Shown here piece after piece: positions 1 to 7,757 of a stretch of 16,515 nucleotides of DNA. Source of the stretch: Methanobacteriota archaeon (lineage in GTDB: Archaea > JACRDV01); contig JACRDV010000093.1 in the NCBI GenBank assembly GCA_024860865.1, positions 1 through 16,515 on the forward strand. Reading direction: 5' to 3'. The notes beneath the pieces are model-generated. The model was given only the letters and a program-made list of their open reading frames with translations, was not told the DNA's origin and made no database searches. Every line of letters begins with the position of its first letter. Position 1 is the stretch's first letter. Both the position numbers and the translations under genes were made by a program.

Positions 1-608
1 ACCGTTTTAATTCCTTTTTCCACATCGATGGCGTTTTGAATTGCTTTTGCAACTTCATGATAGAAATTTGCCTTAACTTCTGCTCTAACCTTCCATTCAG
101 CTTGTTTCCCAGGAATTGACCTCTCAATTTTTCCAGCTTGGTCAATACCATATTGTCGAATTATTGCTAGATCTGCCTCTCCTTCATCCATAGTAACGAC
201 TAAAACATATGGCACTCGAACAGCTCTTTCTGCTTCTTTTAACCTTTGAAGTTGGTCCGGCTTCCAACCTTGTTCTTTCTCAATAGTTAAAACAGTTCTA
301 GGTTCAACTTCAATTGTGTGGTGAGCTCCGATTGATTCATCGCCAGCTTCAATTGTTCCAAGGATTCTAAGCCTGTTTGTGTATTTGTGAAACTCAAGAT
401 TTTTTACTCTAATTCCAAGATAAACTGGTCTTTTTTCAAAAGCTTCTGGCCTTAGCTTATCAGGTCGTTCAATTTCGACTCTGCGAAATGTCTTTGCAAA
501 AACAATATCTCCAAGCTCTATGACGTGGGATAAGTGCCATAGGTCATCCAAAGTTTGAGCTCTAACCTTTACTTTGTTATGATCTAAATCCTTTTCAATG
601 ACTCGCAT
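1..608 (-). CDS. pelA: Pelota (aPelota/Dom34), 3' end outside the window
   Basis: The first 202 codons of the archaeal ribosome-rescue factor, running off the left edge. The start is ATG (606-608, minus), giving MRVIEKDL, and the reading includes GDIVFAKTFRRVE and later YVLVVTMDEGEADLAIIR. The first ~130 residues match the Sm-like N-terminal domain of Pelota/Dom34, which enters the empty A site of a stalled ribosome; the rest enters the central eRF1-like domain. By family knowledge Pelota works with ABCE1 to split stalled ribosomes, and abce1 lies about 2.5 kb away in this window. rqcH lies 73 bp upstream on the same strand, so the two may be co-transcribed. A weak TGAG precedes the start. 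Missing: the rest of the central domain and the C-terminal domain that contacts ABCE1. Confidence 0.93.
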   Translation of the reverse strand, partial: MRVIEKDLDHNKVKVRAQTLDDLWHLSHVIELGDIVFAKTFRRVEIERPDKLRPEAFEKRPVYLGIRVKNLEFHKYTNRLRILGTIEAGDESIGAHHTIEVEPRTVLTIEKEQGWKPDQLQRLKEAERAVRVPYVLVVTMDEGEADLAIIRQYGIDQAGKIERSIPGKQAEWKVRAEVKANFYHEVAKAIQNAIDVEKGIKT

Positions 609-681
609 TTTTCTCAAACTCGCAAAATCTAATTTATTGTATTTGTCTTAATTCTAAAACAAAGTCCTATTATTAGGTTAT

Positions 682-2685
682 TTATTTTGAAATTTCACTG
701 GAACCTGGAGGAAGTGCGCGCAATAAATCATCGGCCGTTATAAACTGGTGAATTAAAGCCTTGTCAGCATCAGATGCTATTTGTAAAAAAGTGCCCAGCA
801 ACTGCTTGGCAAGTTGCGCGCGATCTATCCGACCTGGTTTTAAGGTTACCCAATATTTTGCTAGTTTCTGTATGGGTTCTACAGGACCAGCTATTATTTT
901 AGCCTCATTATCAATTTTGATTCCAATGGCTAAGCTGAGTTCGATATTGCGAATATAGTTTCTAGTCCCACGTATCATAAAAGCCCCACGAGGCAGATAT
1001 TCTCCAGGTGGAGGAGTTTTTGAAACTTGTTCAGGCTTAACCCAATAAACATCGGCGGAGAAAATTCTATGTTTCCATGTACTAGCGTAGGCTGCTGCAA
1101 ATTCAGCCGCTTCCTTGATGGTTTGTTCTTGTACTGGTTTTCCTTCTGTTTTTATTACAACAACCGGAGCTCCATGAGCATCAGAATGTAAGAAAAGATC
1201 CTCTGGTTGCATATATTTTTTAACTACCTCTTCATTAGAAGGTGCTCCTCGGCCACCAATAACTAAAAAACCATCAGATGAAATGAACCATCTTAATCTT
1301 TCAAACCATTGTACTTTTCTTTTTACTCGCTTTGTTGGGATTGCTTTCTCTATTTCAATTGCTGTTAATCCCATTTCTCTTAGTTTAGAAATTTCTCGCA
1401 AAGTAGCCTCGACTGCCTTTTGTGCTCCTAGGACTTTCTCTCTCTGCTTTTTGGCTTTTTTATAGAACTCCTGAGCATTCTCAGATAGCTTTTTTCTAAA
1501 ATCGATGTCGACTTCAACTACTTTAGCACGATCTAGGCTCTGCAGCTTAAGTAAAAGTAACCCTTGTTTGGGTTTAACTTCTTTTATTATATTTGCCTGG
1601 GGTAATGTTTTAATTTGCTTTAAGATTTCATCCCAAGACAATTTTTTCTTCGCTTCTCCAAGCCATGCTAGCAAATTTTCTATCTGAACTTTATTGTTAT
1701 AAATTAAATCTCCCATTTCTTGGAATTCAAATTCCCTCGTTTTAAATTGCTCCAAGCTTTTTTGTTGTTTTGCTAAACGTCTTTCAATATCAGCAATTTT
1801 TTCAGCAAGTTTTTGTTCTTTTAGTTTCTCAAGCCTTAGCACCTCAGTTGAGCTGAAAAATTCATCAAGGGCTTGATTGAAGTTATCGAATTGTCTTTTA
1901 GTAAAGCCAGTATATCTTGTAAGTTCAAATGGAACCACATCAAGAAATTTTTCATTTTCTAATACAATAGTTGGCATAAACTGCTTCGATTTTAAAGGCT
2001 CAAAGGTTTTTTGGATAGCTTGATAAACTATTCGTATCTCATTTGGAGTTAACTCTTGGGTGAGCTTATTCTTATCAATAGAAGCATTAGCGCATATTTC
2101 TTCAGCATAAAGACCTCCAATATTGAATTGCGTAGCTAAACAGCGAACTAAATCAGTTTTGCTAGCTTTAAAAAGCGAGGACAATCCTTCGAGTGTAATT
2201 TCAAGTGGATTAAGTTTACTTGGTGGATAACGATATTTTTCACCAGGATGAATTGTCCTATCCTTAAAGCGTTGGATTTTAAGTGATTGGATAATAGAAT
2301 AATCTGAAGTTGTTAAAACAATGTTGCCTCGGCTAAACAGTTCATTAATTAAAATATATTCTGCCTCACGTGAAAATTTAAGCTCTACAATTCGATCAAA
2401 ATCGAATTGGGTAATATCGATTAATCTAGCATTATCTAGATATTTTCTAAGTCCCATTGAAAAGTTGGTTGGAGTTATAGGAGCTGGTCTTGGATATTGA
2501 GTTATGTGGAGACGTTTACTCGCCTCTATAACCAAGTCTATAGTGCCTAACCCAACTTGATAAAGGCGGATTAAAATTTCATTCTCAGCAGTTTGATATA
2601 CTTTCTCAACTCTCGCGCCGATAAGTTTATCTTTTAATTCCTTTACAATAACCGAAACATCAACGCTGCTTACTTCAGTCTTCAT
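682..2685 (-). CDS. rqcH: RqcH/NEMF/Rqc2 homologue (NFACT protein)
   Basis: 667 aa, the usual size for archaeal NFACT proteins. Order: NFACT-N (about 1-200), a helical HhH region (about 200-280), a long charged coiled coil (about 280-430) and NFACT-R (about 470-590, with LFLHSDAHGAPVVVIK and PRGAFMIRGTRNY). D97-R98 in the segment FDFDRIV falls at the position of the Asp-Arg pair needed for tRNA handling in bacterial RqcH, so tailing activity is plausible. In bacteria and eukaryotes this family binds large subunits carrying peptidyl-tRNA and adds C-terminal tails (Ala in RqcH, CAT tails in yeast Rqc2). Pelota follows on the same strand. On the other side its start codon lies 5 bp from the start of a divergent membrane-protein gene, leaving no room for a normal intergenic promoter for both. 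Confidence 0.95.
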   Translation of the reverse strand: MKTEVSSVDVSVIVKELKDKLIGARVEKVYQTAENEILIRLYQVGLGTIDLVIEASKRLHITQYPRPAPITPTNFSMGLRKYLDNARLIDITQFDFDRIVELKFSREAEYILINELFSRGNIVLTTSDYSIIQSLKIQRFKDRTIHPGEKYRYPPSKLNPLEITLEGLSSLFKASKTDLVRCLATQFNIGGLYAEEICANASIDKNKLTQELTPNEIRIVYQAIQKTFEPLKSKQFMPTIVLENEKFLDVVPFELTRYTGFTKRQFDNFNQALDEFFSSTEVLRLEKLKEQKLAEKIADIERRLAKQQKSLEQFKTREFEFQEMGDLIYNNKVQIENLLAWLGEAKKKLSWDEILKQIKTLPQANIIKEVKPKQGLLLLKLQSLDRAKVVEVDIDFRKKLSENAQEFYKKAKKQREKVLGAQKAVEATLREISKLREMGLTAIEIEKAIPTKRVKRKVQWFERLRWFISSDGFLVIGGRGAPSNEEVVKKYMQPEDLFLHSDAHGAPVVVIKTEGKPVQEQTIKEAAEFAAAYASTWKHRIFSADVYWVKPEQVSKTPPPGEYLPRGAFMIRGTRNYIRNIELSLAIGIKIDNEAKIIAGPVEPIQKLAKYWVTLKPGRIDRAQLAKQLLGTFLQIASDADKALIHQFITADDLLRALPPGSSEISK

Positions 2686-2690
2686 TCTTT

Positions 2691-2972
2691 ATGCACCGGG
2701 GAATTAATGTGGATGCAGAAACTAAAACAATAGCATTGCATTCAATCAGTGGGTTTATAGCAGGTATTCTTTGCGTTATAGTTAAAACAAATTGGGTTGG
2801 AGCATTGCTTGCGTTTGGAATATTAGCTCTTTCGATATTTATTACTACTCGTGTACTGAAAATATCCACTGAAACGCTTGGTGGCAGCACTATGAGTTGG
2901 GTAGGTAATGCAATATGGCCCTTTTTGTCTATTTGGTTGGTAACGTGGATTTTATTGTATAACTTAATGTAA
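2691..2972 (+). CDS. EMC6-like three-helix membrane protein
   Basis: 93 aa with three hydrophobic segments (about 14-31, 35-53, 72-90). The pattern resembles EMC6: a first helix with SGFIAGIL (EMC6: SG.TAGIL), a loop, and a last helix with a W.GN..W start and the ending LVTWILLYNL, close to the FTYVLFWTFLYG tail of eukaryotic EMC6. EMC6 is a core subunit of the ER membrane complex, which inserts membrane proteins; archaeal relatives are known as a Pfam family. The homology is by eye. The ATG at 2691 has no good Shine-Dalgarno; an in-frame GTG at 2709 with GGGG 7 nt upstream is a possible alternative start (87 aa). It is divergent from rqcH and 122 bp upstream of abce1 on the same strand. Confidence 0.75.
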   Translation: MHRGINVDAETKTIALHSISGFIAGILCVIVKTNWVGALLAFGILALSIFITTRVLKISTETLGGSTMSWVGNAIWPFLSIWLVTWILLYNLM

Positions 2973-3023
2973 GGCCATTGAGAAATGGTAGATTAAAAAC
3001 TTTAGACCAGTAGAACAAAATCC

Positions 3024-3048
3024 ACTTTTAAAAAGATATTTTAAAAGT
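3024..3048 (+). promoter_or_regulatory. Perfect 10-bp inverted repeat with TATA-like cores upstream of abce1
   Basis: ACTTTTAAAA, 5-nt spacer AGATA, then TTTTAAAAGT: perfect 10-bp arms. Each arm holds a TTTTAAAA core that could act as an archaeal TATA box. From the right arm (3039-3046) transcription would start near 3070, about 25 nt before the abce1 ATG, consistent with a promoter. The symmetry may mark a regulator site, or may be chance in AT-rich DNA. It could also form a weak hairpin after the EMC6-like gene. Confidence 0.45.
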
Positions 3049-3094
3049 TGACTTTCTAAAGAATATTGTAATTACATCATTATGGGGGTAGTTT

Positions 3095-4894
3095 ATGCCG
3101 CGCATAGCTGTTATTGACCGCAATCGATGTCAGCCAAAAAAATGCGGCACTGAGTGCATTAAATACTGCCCCAGAGTAAGAGCAGGTGATGAGACAGTAA
3201 AGTTTGCTGAAGATGGTAAACCTATCATCATCGAAGAACTTTGTCCTGGCTGTGGGATTTGCACTCATAAATGCCCATTTGAAGCAATAATGATCATAAA
3301 TTTGCCAGAAGAGTTAGCTGAAGATTGCATCCATCAATATGGACCTAATGGTTTTCGGCTATATAGGTTGCCAATTCCAAGGTTTAGCAGTGTTACAGGT
3401 ATTATCGGACCTAATGGAGTTGGAAAAACAACAGCTATCCGAGTTCTAGCCGGGGAGGTTAAGCCTAACCTTGGAAGGTTGAAGGAGAAACTAAAATGGG
3501 ATGATATTATTCAAATTTTTTCTGGTACAGAATTACAAAATTATTTTACTAAGTTGGTCAACAAGCGCATTAAAGTGGTCCATAAACCACAAGAAGTAGA
3601 TAAACTTCCCAGGGCTGTGCGTGGAGTAACTCACAAATTGCTTGAAAGGGTCGATGAAAGAGGAATTGTAAAAGATTTAATTGATAAACTTCAGCTAAAA
3701 GAAGTGCTTGATAGAAAGCTTTCTCAGCTCAGCGGAGGAGAACTGCAGCGAGTTGCAATTGCAGCAGCTATTGCAAAGGAAAGCGATGTAATAATTTTTG
3801 ATGAACCTTCAAGCTACTTAGATATATACCAGCGTTTAAATACAGCTAAGGTAATTAGAGAGCAAGCATTATCTGGCAAAGCAGTAATTGTAATTGAGCA
3901 TGATTTAGCAGTTTTAGATTATCTTTCAGATTATGTTCATGTTATGTATGGTCAACCTACCGGATATGGTGTAGTTAGCAGCCCAAAGAGCGTGAGAGTT
4001 GGAATTAATGTATATTTGCAAGGCTATCTTAAAGAAGAAAATATCAGATTTAGAAAAGAGCCAGTTAAATTTGAGGTTAGACCCCCAACCGAGCGTTGGG
4101 AAGGCGAGACGCTAGTTCGTTTTAAAAATATTGTAAAACGGTATGAAGGATTTGAAGTTAAAGTCGAGCAAGGGGAAGTTTGTAAGGGCGAAGTTATTGG
4201 CGTTCTTGGCCCAAATGCAACTGGAAAAACTACTTTTGCAAGAATTCTTGCAGGCGAAATCAAACCAAATAAAGGAACTGTTGACAAAACTGTTACTATA
4301 GCTTACAAACCGCAGTATATTACAACCAAGATCGATGAACCCGTGGCTGAATATCTCAGGAAAGCGAATCCAGATAAATTTGGCACAAGTATATACAATA
4401 CAGAAATTTTAAGACCTCTTGACATTAAACCACTTTACGATAGATTGTTATCCGAACTTAGCGGAGGAGAACTCCAACGGGTTGTAATTGCAGCGACTTT
4501 GAGCAAAGACACCCAATTTTATTTACTTGATGAACCATCTGCACATCTTGATGTTGAACAAAGGATGGCTGTTGCGAAAGTCATTAGAAGAATTGCCGAA
4601 AAACGCGAAGCTGGCGCTATGGTTATTGACCATGATATTTTGTTTTTGGACTATATAAGTGATAGGCTGATGGTATTTTTAGGTAAGCCGGGTATAACCG
4701 GAGATGCATTTGGGCCATTTGATCTAAGGACCGGTATGAATACGTTTCTAAAAGAGGTTGGAGTAACATTTAGGAGAGATGAAACTACAGGGCGCCCTCG
4801 CGTAAACAAAGCCGATAGCTACTTAGATAGAGAGCAAAAAAGGTTGGGAGAATATTATTATACGGTTATAACCCCTGAGAAGAGCGAGGCATAG
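3095..4894 (+). CDS. abce1: ABCE1/Rli1 ribosome-recycling ATPase
   Basis: 599 aa, full length for the family. The N-terminal Fe-S domain carries eight cysteines (C12, C17, C21, C25, C50, C53, C56, C60), expected to bind two [4Fe-4S] clusters. NBD1: Walker A GPNGVGKT (105-112), signature LSGGE (212-216), Walker B VIIFDEPSSYLD. NBD2: Walker A GPNATGKT (372-379), LSGGE (455-459), FYLLDEPSAHLD. The signatures of both halves are encoded by nearly the same bases (agcggaggagaact). The protein splits ribosomes into subunits after termination or Pelota-mediated rescue, using ATP, in the cytoplasm. The ATG has GGGGG (3084-3088) 6 nt upstream. A small ORF starts 4 bp after the stop. Confidence 0.98.
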   Translation: MPRIAVIDRNRCQPKKCGTECIKYCPRVRAGDETVKFAEDGKPIIIEELCPGCGICTHKCPFEAIMIINLPEELAEDCIHQYGPNGFRLYRLPIPRFSSVTGIIGPNGVGKTTAIRVLAGEVKPNLGRLKEKLKWDDIIQIFSGTELQNYFTKLVNKRIKVVHKPQEVDKLPRAVRGVTHKLLERVDERGIVKDLIDKLQLKEVLDRKLSQLSGGELQRVAIAAAIAKESDVIIFDEPSSYLDIYQRLNTAKVIREQALSGKAVIVIEHDLAVLDYLSDYVHVMYGQPTGYGVVSSPKSVRVGINVYLQGYLKEENIRFRKEPVKFEVRPPTERWEGETLVRFKNIVKRYEGFEVKVEQGEVCKGEVIGVLGPNATGKTTFARILAGEIKPNKGTVDKTVTIAYKPQYITTKIDEPVAEYLRKANPDKFGTSIYNTEILRPLDIKPLYDRLLSELSGGELQRVVIAATLSKDTQFYLLDEPSAHLDVEQRMAVAKVIRRIAEKREAGAMVIDHDILFLDYISDRLMVFLGKPGITGDAFGPFDLRTGMNTFLKEVGVTFRRDETTGRPRVNKADSYLDREQKRLGEYYYTVITPEKSEA

Positions 4895-4898
4895 ATAC

Positions 4899-5015
4899 AT
4901 GGGCAAACTAAAAAAGCGCAAGCTTGAGAAAAAGGGCTCTGAAAAGCAAAAGGGCAGAAATGAGAAACTTTTAGAGCAAGAAATGAAAGAGCTTAAAGAA
5001 AAACTTTCAAGTTAA
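4899..5015 (+). CDS. 38-aa lysine-rich small protein downstream of abce1
   Basis: A 38-codon ORF (ATG 4899, TAA 5013) starting 4 bp after the abce1 stop, with GAGG (4886-4889) 9 nt upstream inside the end of abce1. It begins MGKLKKRKLEKK and is about two thirds charged, roughly one third of it lysine; the second half (EKLLEQEMKELKEKL) looks like a short amphipathic helix. No family recognised. Spacing, start context and composition favour a real gene co-transcribed with abce1. The basic N-terminus would suit RNA or ribosome binding, but that is inference. The alternative is a chance ORF in A-rich DNA. Confidence 0.6.
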   Translation: MGKLKKRKLEKKGSEKQKGRNEKLLEQEMKELKEKLSS

Positions 5016-5038
5016 TAAAGATTACTCTTTTAATTAAA

Positions 5039-6028
5039 TTATTTTTTTAAAGGAGTGGCGTGCCTCAATATAATGCCCTGTTTCTTATTTATAACAAATT
5101 GAACAATTCCAGTGGTATGGTCTGTTCTCAGCATTTTGCAAATTCTTAAATATCGATTTAGTTTTTTGCGTTCCTCAACGAGTAAGAGCTCAATTATTCC
5201 ATCCTCAAAGAAAGCAAGATGGGGCATTATATCATCATAAACCCCCTTATGAAAAACATGCAGTCCTAATATATTGCTGGCGCTAAATCTAGCTTTTCGC
5301 GTTTTAATAAAATCAACTGCTGGCTTAGTTTCCATTTGAGCAAGCATTTCATTTATCGAATCTATTACATAAACCCCTTTTGTTGCTTTCCCTCCTCCAA
5401 CTTCACCCCAAACATGTTCAAAGGCTTTTGCCCATTGGAGATGGTCACGAGGATTTTCAATAAAATATTCGACAGTTGATTTAGGAGGTGCTCCAGTTCT
5501 CCACGAAAAAGCATCGATAAATCGAAATTGATTTTCAGCTTCAAAACTTGAAACGTTCCAACCAAAACGCTCCATGTTTTTTCTAATTTGTAATGGGGGT
5601 TCATCAAGTGCAATATAAATGCAAGGATCGCCTTGTTTTAACCGCGCATAAATAATTTGTTGGCAAAATATAGATTTCCCAACCCCAAGATCACCAACTA
5701 CCAATATGCTTGCTCCTTTAGGAATTCCTCCTTCAATTAAATCGTCAAGTCTTGAGACTCCTGTTTTTACTCTTTCAATTTTTGCTTCAATTGCTTGAAT
5801 TAACTCTTGTTTAGTAGGTAAACCTGTAAATCTAATAGTTCCATCAATAATAATAGTTGGAACTTTTTTTATATCGTAGCGCAATGCTTCCTTAGGATCC
5901 TTCAAAAGGTCATAAACTTTAACCTCTACCTGATCTTCAAAAGTTTTAGCGATATCGTTCACTAGACTTAATGCTTCTGGGGAAGCAACATCTATTTCTG
6001 ATTTAAAAACTTCCAGTAAAACAGCCAT
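5039..6028 (-). CDS. Thioredoxin-fold domain fused to a KaiC-like RecA-type ATPase
   Basis: 329 aa in two parts. Residues 1-85 read as a thioredoxin/glutaredoxin-like fold: a first strand (VLLEVFKS), a cis-proline motif KKVPTIIIDG (P57) and a final FTGLPTKQELIQAI helix. Where CxxC would sit (about residues 9-12) the sequence is KSEI, so it is not a redox enzyme of the usual kind. Residues 86-329 are a single KaiC/RadA-like ATPase domain: GVSRLDDLIEGGIPKG, Walker A GDLGVGKS (112-119), acidic pair D142-E143 and Walker B VYVIDS (219-224). Single-domain archaeal KaiC proteins usually act as signalling or regulatory ATPases; what this one controls is unknown. The aminotransferase gene lies 70 bp upstream on the same strand, possibly an operon. 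It converges on the abce1 unit with a 23-bp gap. Confidence 0.85.
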   Translation of the reverse strand: MAVLLEVFKSEIDVASPEALSLVNDIAKTFEDQVEVKVYDLLKDPKEALRYDIKKVPTIIIDGTIRFTGLPTKQELIQAIEAKIERVKTGVSRLDDLIEGGIPKGASILVVGDLGVGKSIFCQQIIYARLKQGDPCIYIALDEPPLQIRKNMERFGWNVSSFEAENQFRFIDAFSWRTGAPPKSTVEYFIENPRDHLQWAKAFEHVWGEVGGGKATKGVYVIDSINEMLAQMETKPAVDFIKTRKARFSASNILGLHVFHKGVYDDIMPHLAFFEDGIIELLLVEERKKLNRYLRICKMLRTDHTTGIVQFVINKKQGIILRHATPLKK

Positions 6029-6098
6029 TTTCTAATCACTTAATTACAAAATAGCAAAGTCGGCAAATAACTTTTTGGTAAACAGTTGTATACTGATT

Positions 6099-7310
6099 TT
6101 AAACCGAGAAAAAAAGATTATTATTCAATTCATTCATAGCTTTTGGAAATGCTTCAGCGAACTTCTCTACATGTTTTGTTGGTATTGAAAAACTAACTCT
6201 TAAATAACGATGGCCAAATCGCTTGCTTGTATAACTCCCTTCTCTGGTAAATATATTGTATTTTTCAAGCAAATGGCTCATTATATCGATTGGGCGAATA
6301 CCAGTGTCGAGGAGGTCTATTACAAACATGCTAGCTTGTGCTGGATAAATTGGCAAAAATGCTTTCGGTACTTTTTCAACAGCATCTTTAATTAATTTCT
6401 GATTCTCACGGGTTTCTTTTTTAATTAAAGGCAACCATACTGGCTTAGTTTTTAATGCAGCTAGGGCGACCCTTTGAGAAAGGAAATTTGTTCCCAAATC
6501 ATTTATTATAAAATTTTTAGCATTATTAACCATTTCTTTTAAACTGACAATTGCTCCAATTCTCAAACCTGCTAGAGCATAACTTTTTGAAAAGCTGTAA
6601 ATTGTAAAAGTCCGCTCTGGAGCATATTTTGCCGCTAAGGCATGTTTGTCTGAAAAATCTCGATAAGTAACATCATGTATTATGATTAAGTCATGCTCCT
6701 TTGCAATATCTGCGAAAGCTTTGATTTCATCTTCAGTATGAGCATATCCCAATGGATTTAATGGATCCACCAATATCAATAATTTTGTATTTTCTTTAAT
6801 TTCACCTTTAACTGCTTCGGGTTTAAGTCTATAGTTTAGTTCAGGAGAATATATTGGAACATAACTTACGTGCCCGCCCCATCTCTCAACAAATTTTCCG
6901 ATTATCATATACCCCGGGTCACTTATTATCGCATGGTCACCAACTCTGATAATAGAACTAACAACTATATGGAGCCCTTCAGTTCCTCCAGAAGTTATTA
7001 AAACATCATGATCGGGTAACTTTAGATCTTGTGCAATTGCTTCGCGAAGTTCAGAGAAGCCGCCAGGAGGCGGGTATTTTTGGAACTCACTGTTTTCAAT
7101 AACTTTGAGAGCTGCATTTTTAATCTCTTTATTAATTTCAAGGTGGTTTGTGTTTTGTCCCATCCAAATTATATTTTTACTCGCAATGAGATATTCCCAC
7201 ATTTCATCTTGGCTTTTAAAACGCTCAACAAGTGGTTTAGGTAAAGTTGCTTCGGACTCCTTTAAAGTTGTTTCAGATTTTTTCATATTTTTCACGCTAC
7301 CTTTTGACAA
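6099..7310 (-). CDS. PLP-dependent class I/II aminotransferase
   Basis: Fold type I aminotransferase of 403 aa from a TTG start, or 395 aa from the in-frame ATG at 7284-7286. Motifs: YPPPGGFSELREAIA (79-93), SGGTEGL (107-113), DPLNPLG with N185, HDVTY with D213, the PLP lysine K242 in YSFSKSYALAGLRIG, and R371 in YLRVSFS, expected to bind the substrate carboxylate. It transfers an amino group between an amino acid and a 2-oxo acid, with specificity not readable from sequence (aspartate, aromatic or alanine type all possible). The TTG has GGAG only 2 nt away, too close; the ATG has a more distant AAAGGT, so the start is unsettled. A TATA box lies at 7359-7366. The KaiC-like gene follows on the same strand. 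Confidence 0.9.
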   Translation of the reverse strand: MSKGSVKNMKKSETTLKESEATLPKPLVERFKSQDEMWEYLIASKNIIWMGQNTNHLEINKEIKNAALKVIENSEFQKYPPPGGFSELREAIAQDLKLPDHDVLITSGGTEGLHIVVSSIIRVGDHAIISDPGYMIIGKFVERWGGHVSYVPIYSPELNYRLKPEAVKGEIKENTKLLILVDPLNPLGYAHTEDEIKAFADIAKEHDLIIIHDVTYRDFSDKHALAAKYAPERTFTIYSFSKSYALAGLRIGAIVSLKEMVNNAKNFIINDLGTNFLSQRVALAALKTKPVWLPLIKKETRENQKLIKDAVEKVPKAFLPIYPAQASMFVIDLLDTGIRPIDIMSHLLEKYNIFTREGSYTSKRFGHRYLRVSFSIPTKHVEKFAEAFPKAMNELNNNLFFSV

Positions 7311-7358
7311 AACTCCGCGGTATTTTTGATAATTAAACGGTAGGAAAGTGATTAATTC

Positions 7359-7366
7359 TATAAATA
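7359..7366 (-). promoter_or_regulatory. TATA box for the aminotransferase
   Basis: On the minus strand this reads TATTTATA within ACTATTTATAGAATT. It is about 50 nt upstream of the TTG and 75 nt upstream of the ATG, putting the transcript start near 7337. It is the only good TATA match between the gene and the NHL-repeat remnant. By motif only. Confidence 0.4.
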
Positions 7367-7376
7367 GTTTGTCGTC

Positions 7377-7662
7377 TCATGTATTCCCCGTATCTGCTAC
7401 AAAAAGATGCTTGCCATAACTGAAGACTCCCTGAGGCATGTCAATCTAGAAAGTTTAGGTATGCTAAATATATTTGGATATTTGTCTATCTCCCAAGACC
7501 TGATTTCAAAATCAGCTGTTGACCATTTCTCGTTGGTATAGAATTCCAAATTAACACCCGGTTATTTCTTGCATCCGAAACTACATTTTTTTTCAACTTA
7601 GCACCTGATTTCTTTGTATAGCCTTTGGTCGAGAGTCTTGGCGTCGTGTTGAATTGAGCATC
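7377..7662 (-). pseudogene. Decayed NHL-repeat (beta-propeller) protein fragment
   Basis: Found by reading the 447-bp gap between the aminotransferase and fae-hps on the minus strand. From 7662 one frame gives DAQFNTTPRLSTKGYTKKSG and then, from 7584, VVSDARNNRVLIWNSIPT followed by RNGQ. This matches the archaeal NHL repeat pattern (LFVADTGNNRVLIWNSIPT.NGQPADF). A frameshift then moves the reading to ADFEIRSWEIDKYPN, and a second shift gives PQGVFSYGKHLFVADTGN, the next repeat, ending at a TGA (7377-7379). So about one and a half repeats survive with at least two frame changes, no start and a stop. Intact relatives are usually long extracellular or surface propeller proteins. The rest of the gap is AT-rich with A-runs (7663-7680) that could end fae-hps transcription. 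Confidence 0.7.
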
Positions 7663-7757
7663 GAAAAAATTTTTAAAAATAACTAAACAAAAGTTTAAAA
7701 GAATTTTTACATAGAATTTTTTGCACTTTTATACTCTGGATCTATTAGACGTGTGCT

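Noticed and set aside
7407-7541. 44-codon plus-strand ORF starting MLAITEDSL
   Set aside because: It is antisense to the NHL-repeat remnant, whose minus-strand reading matches a known family far better.
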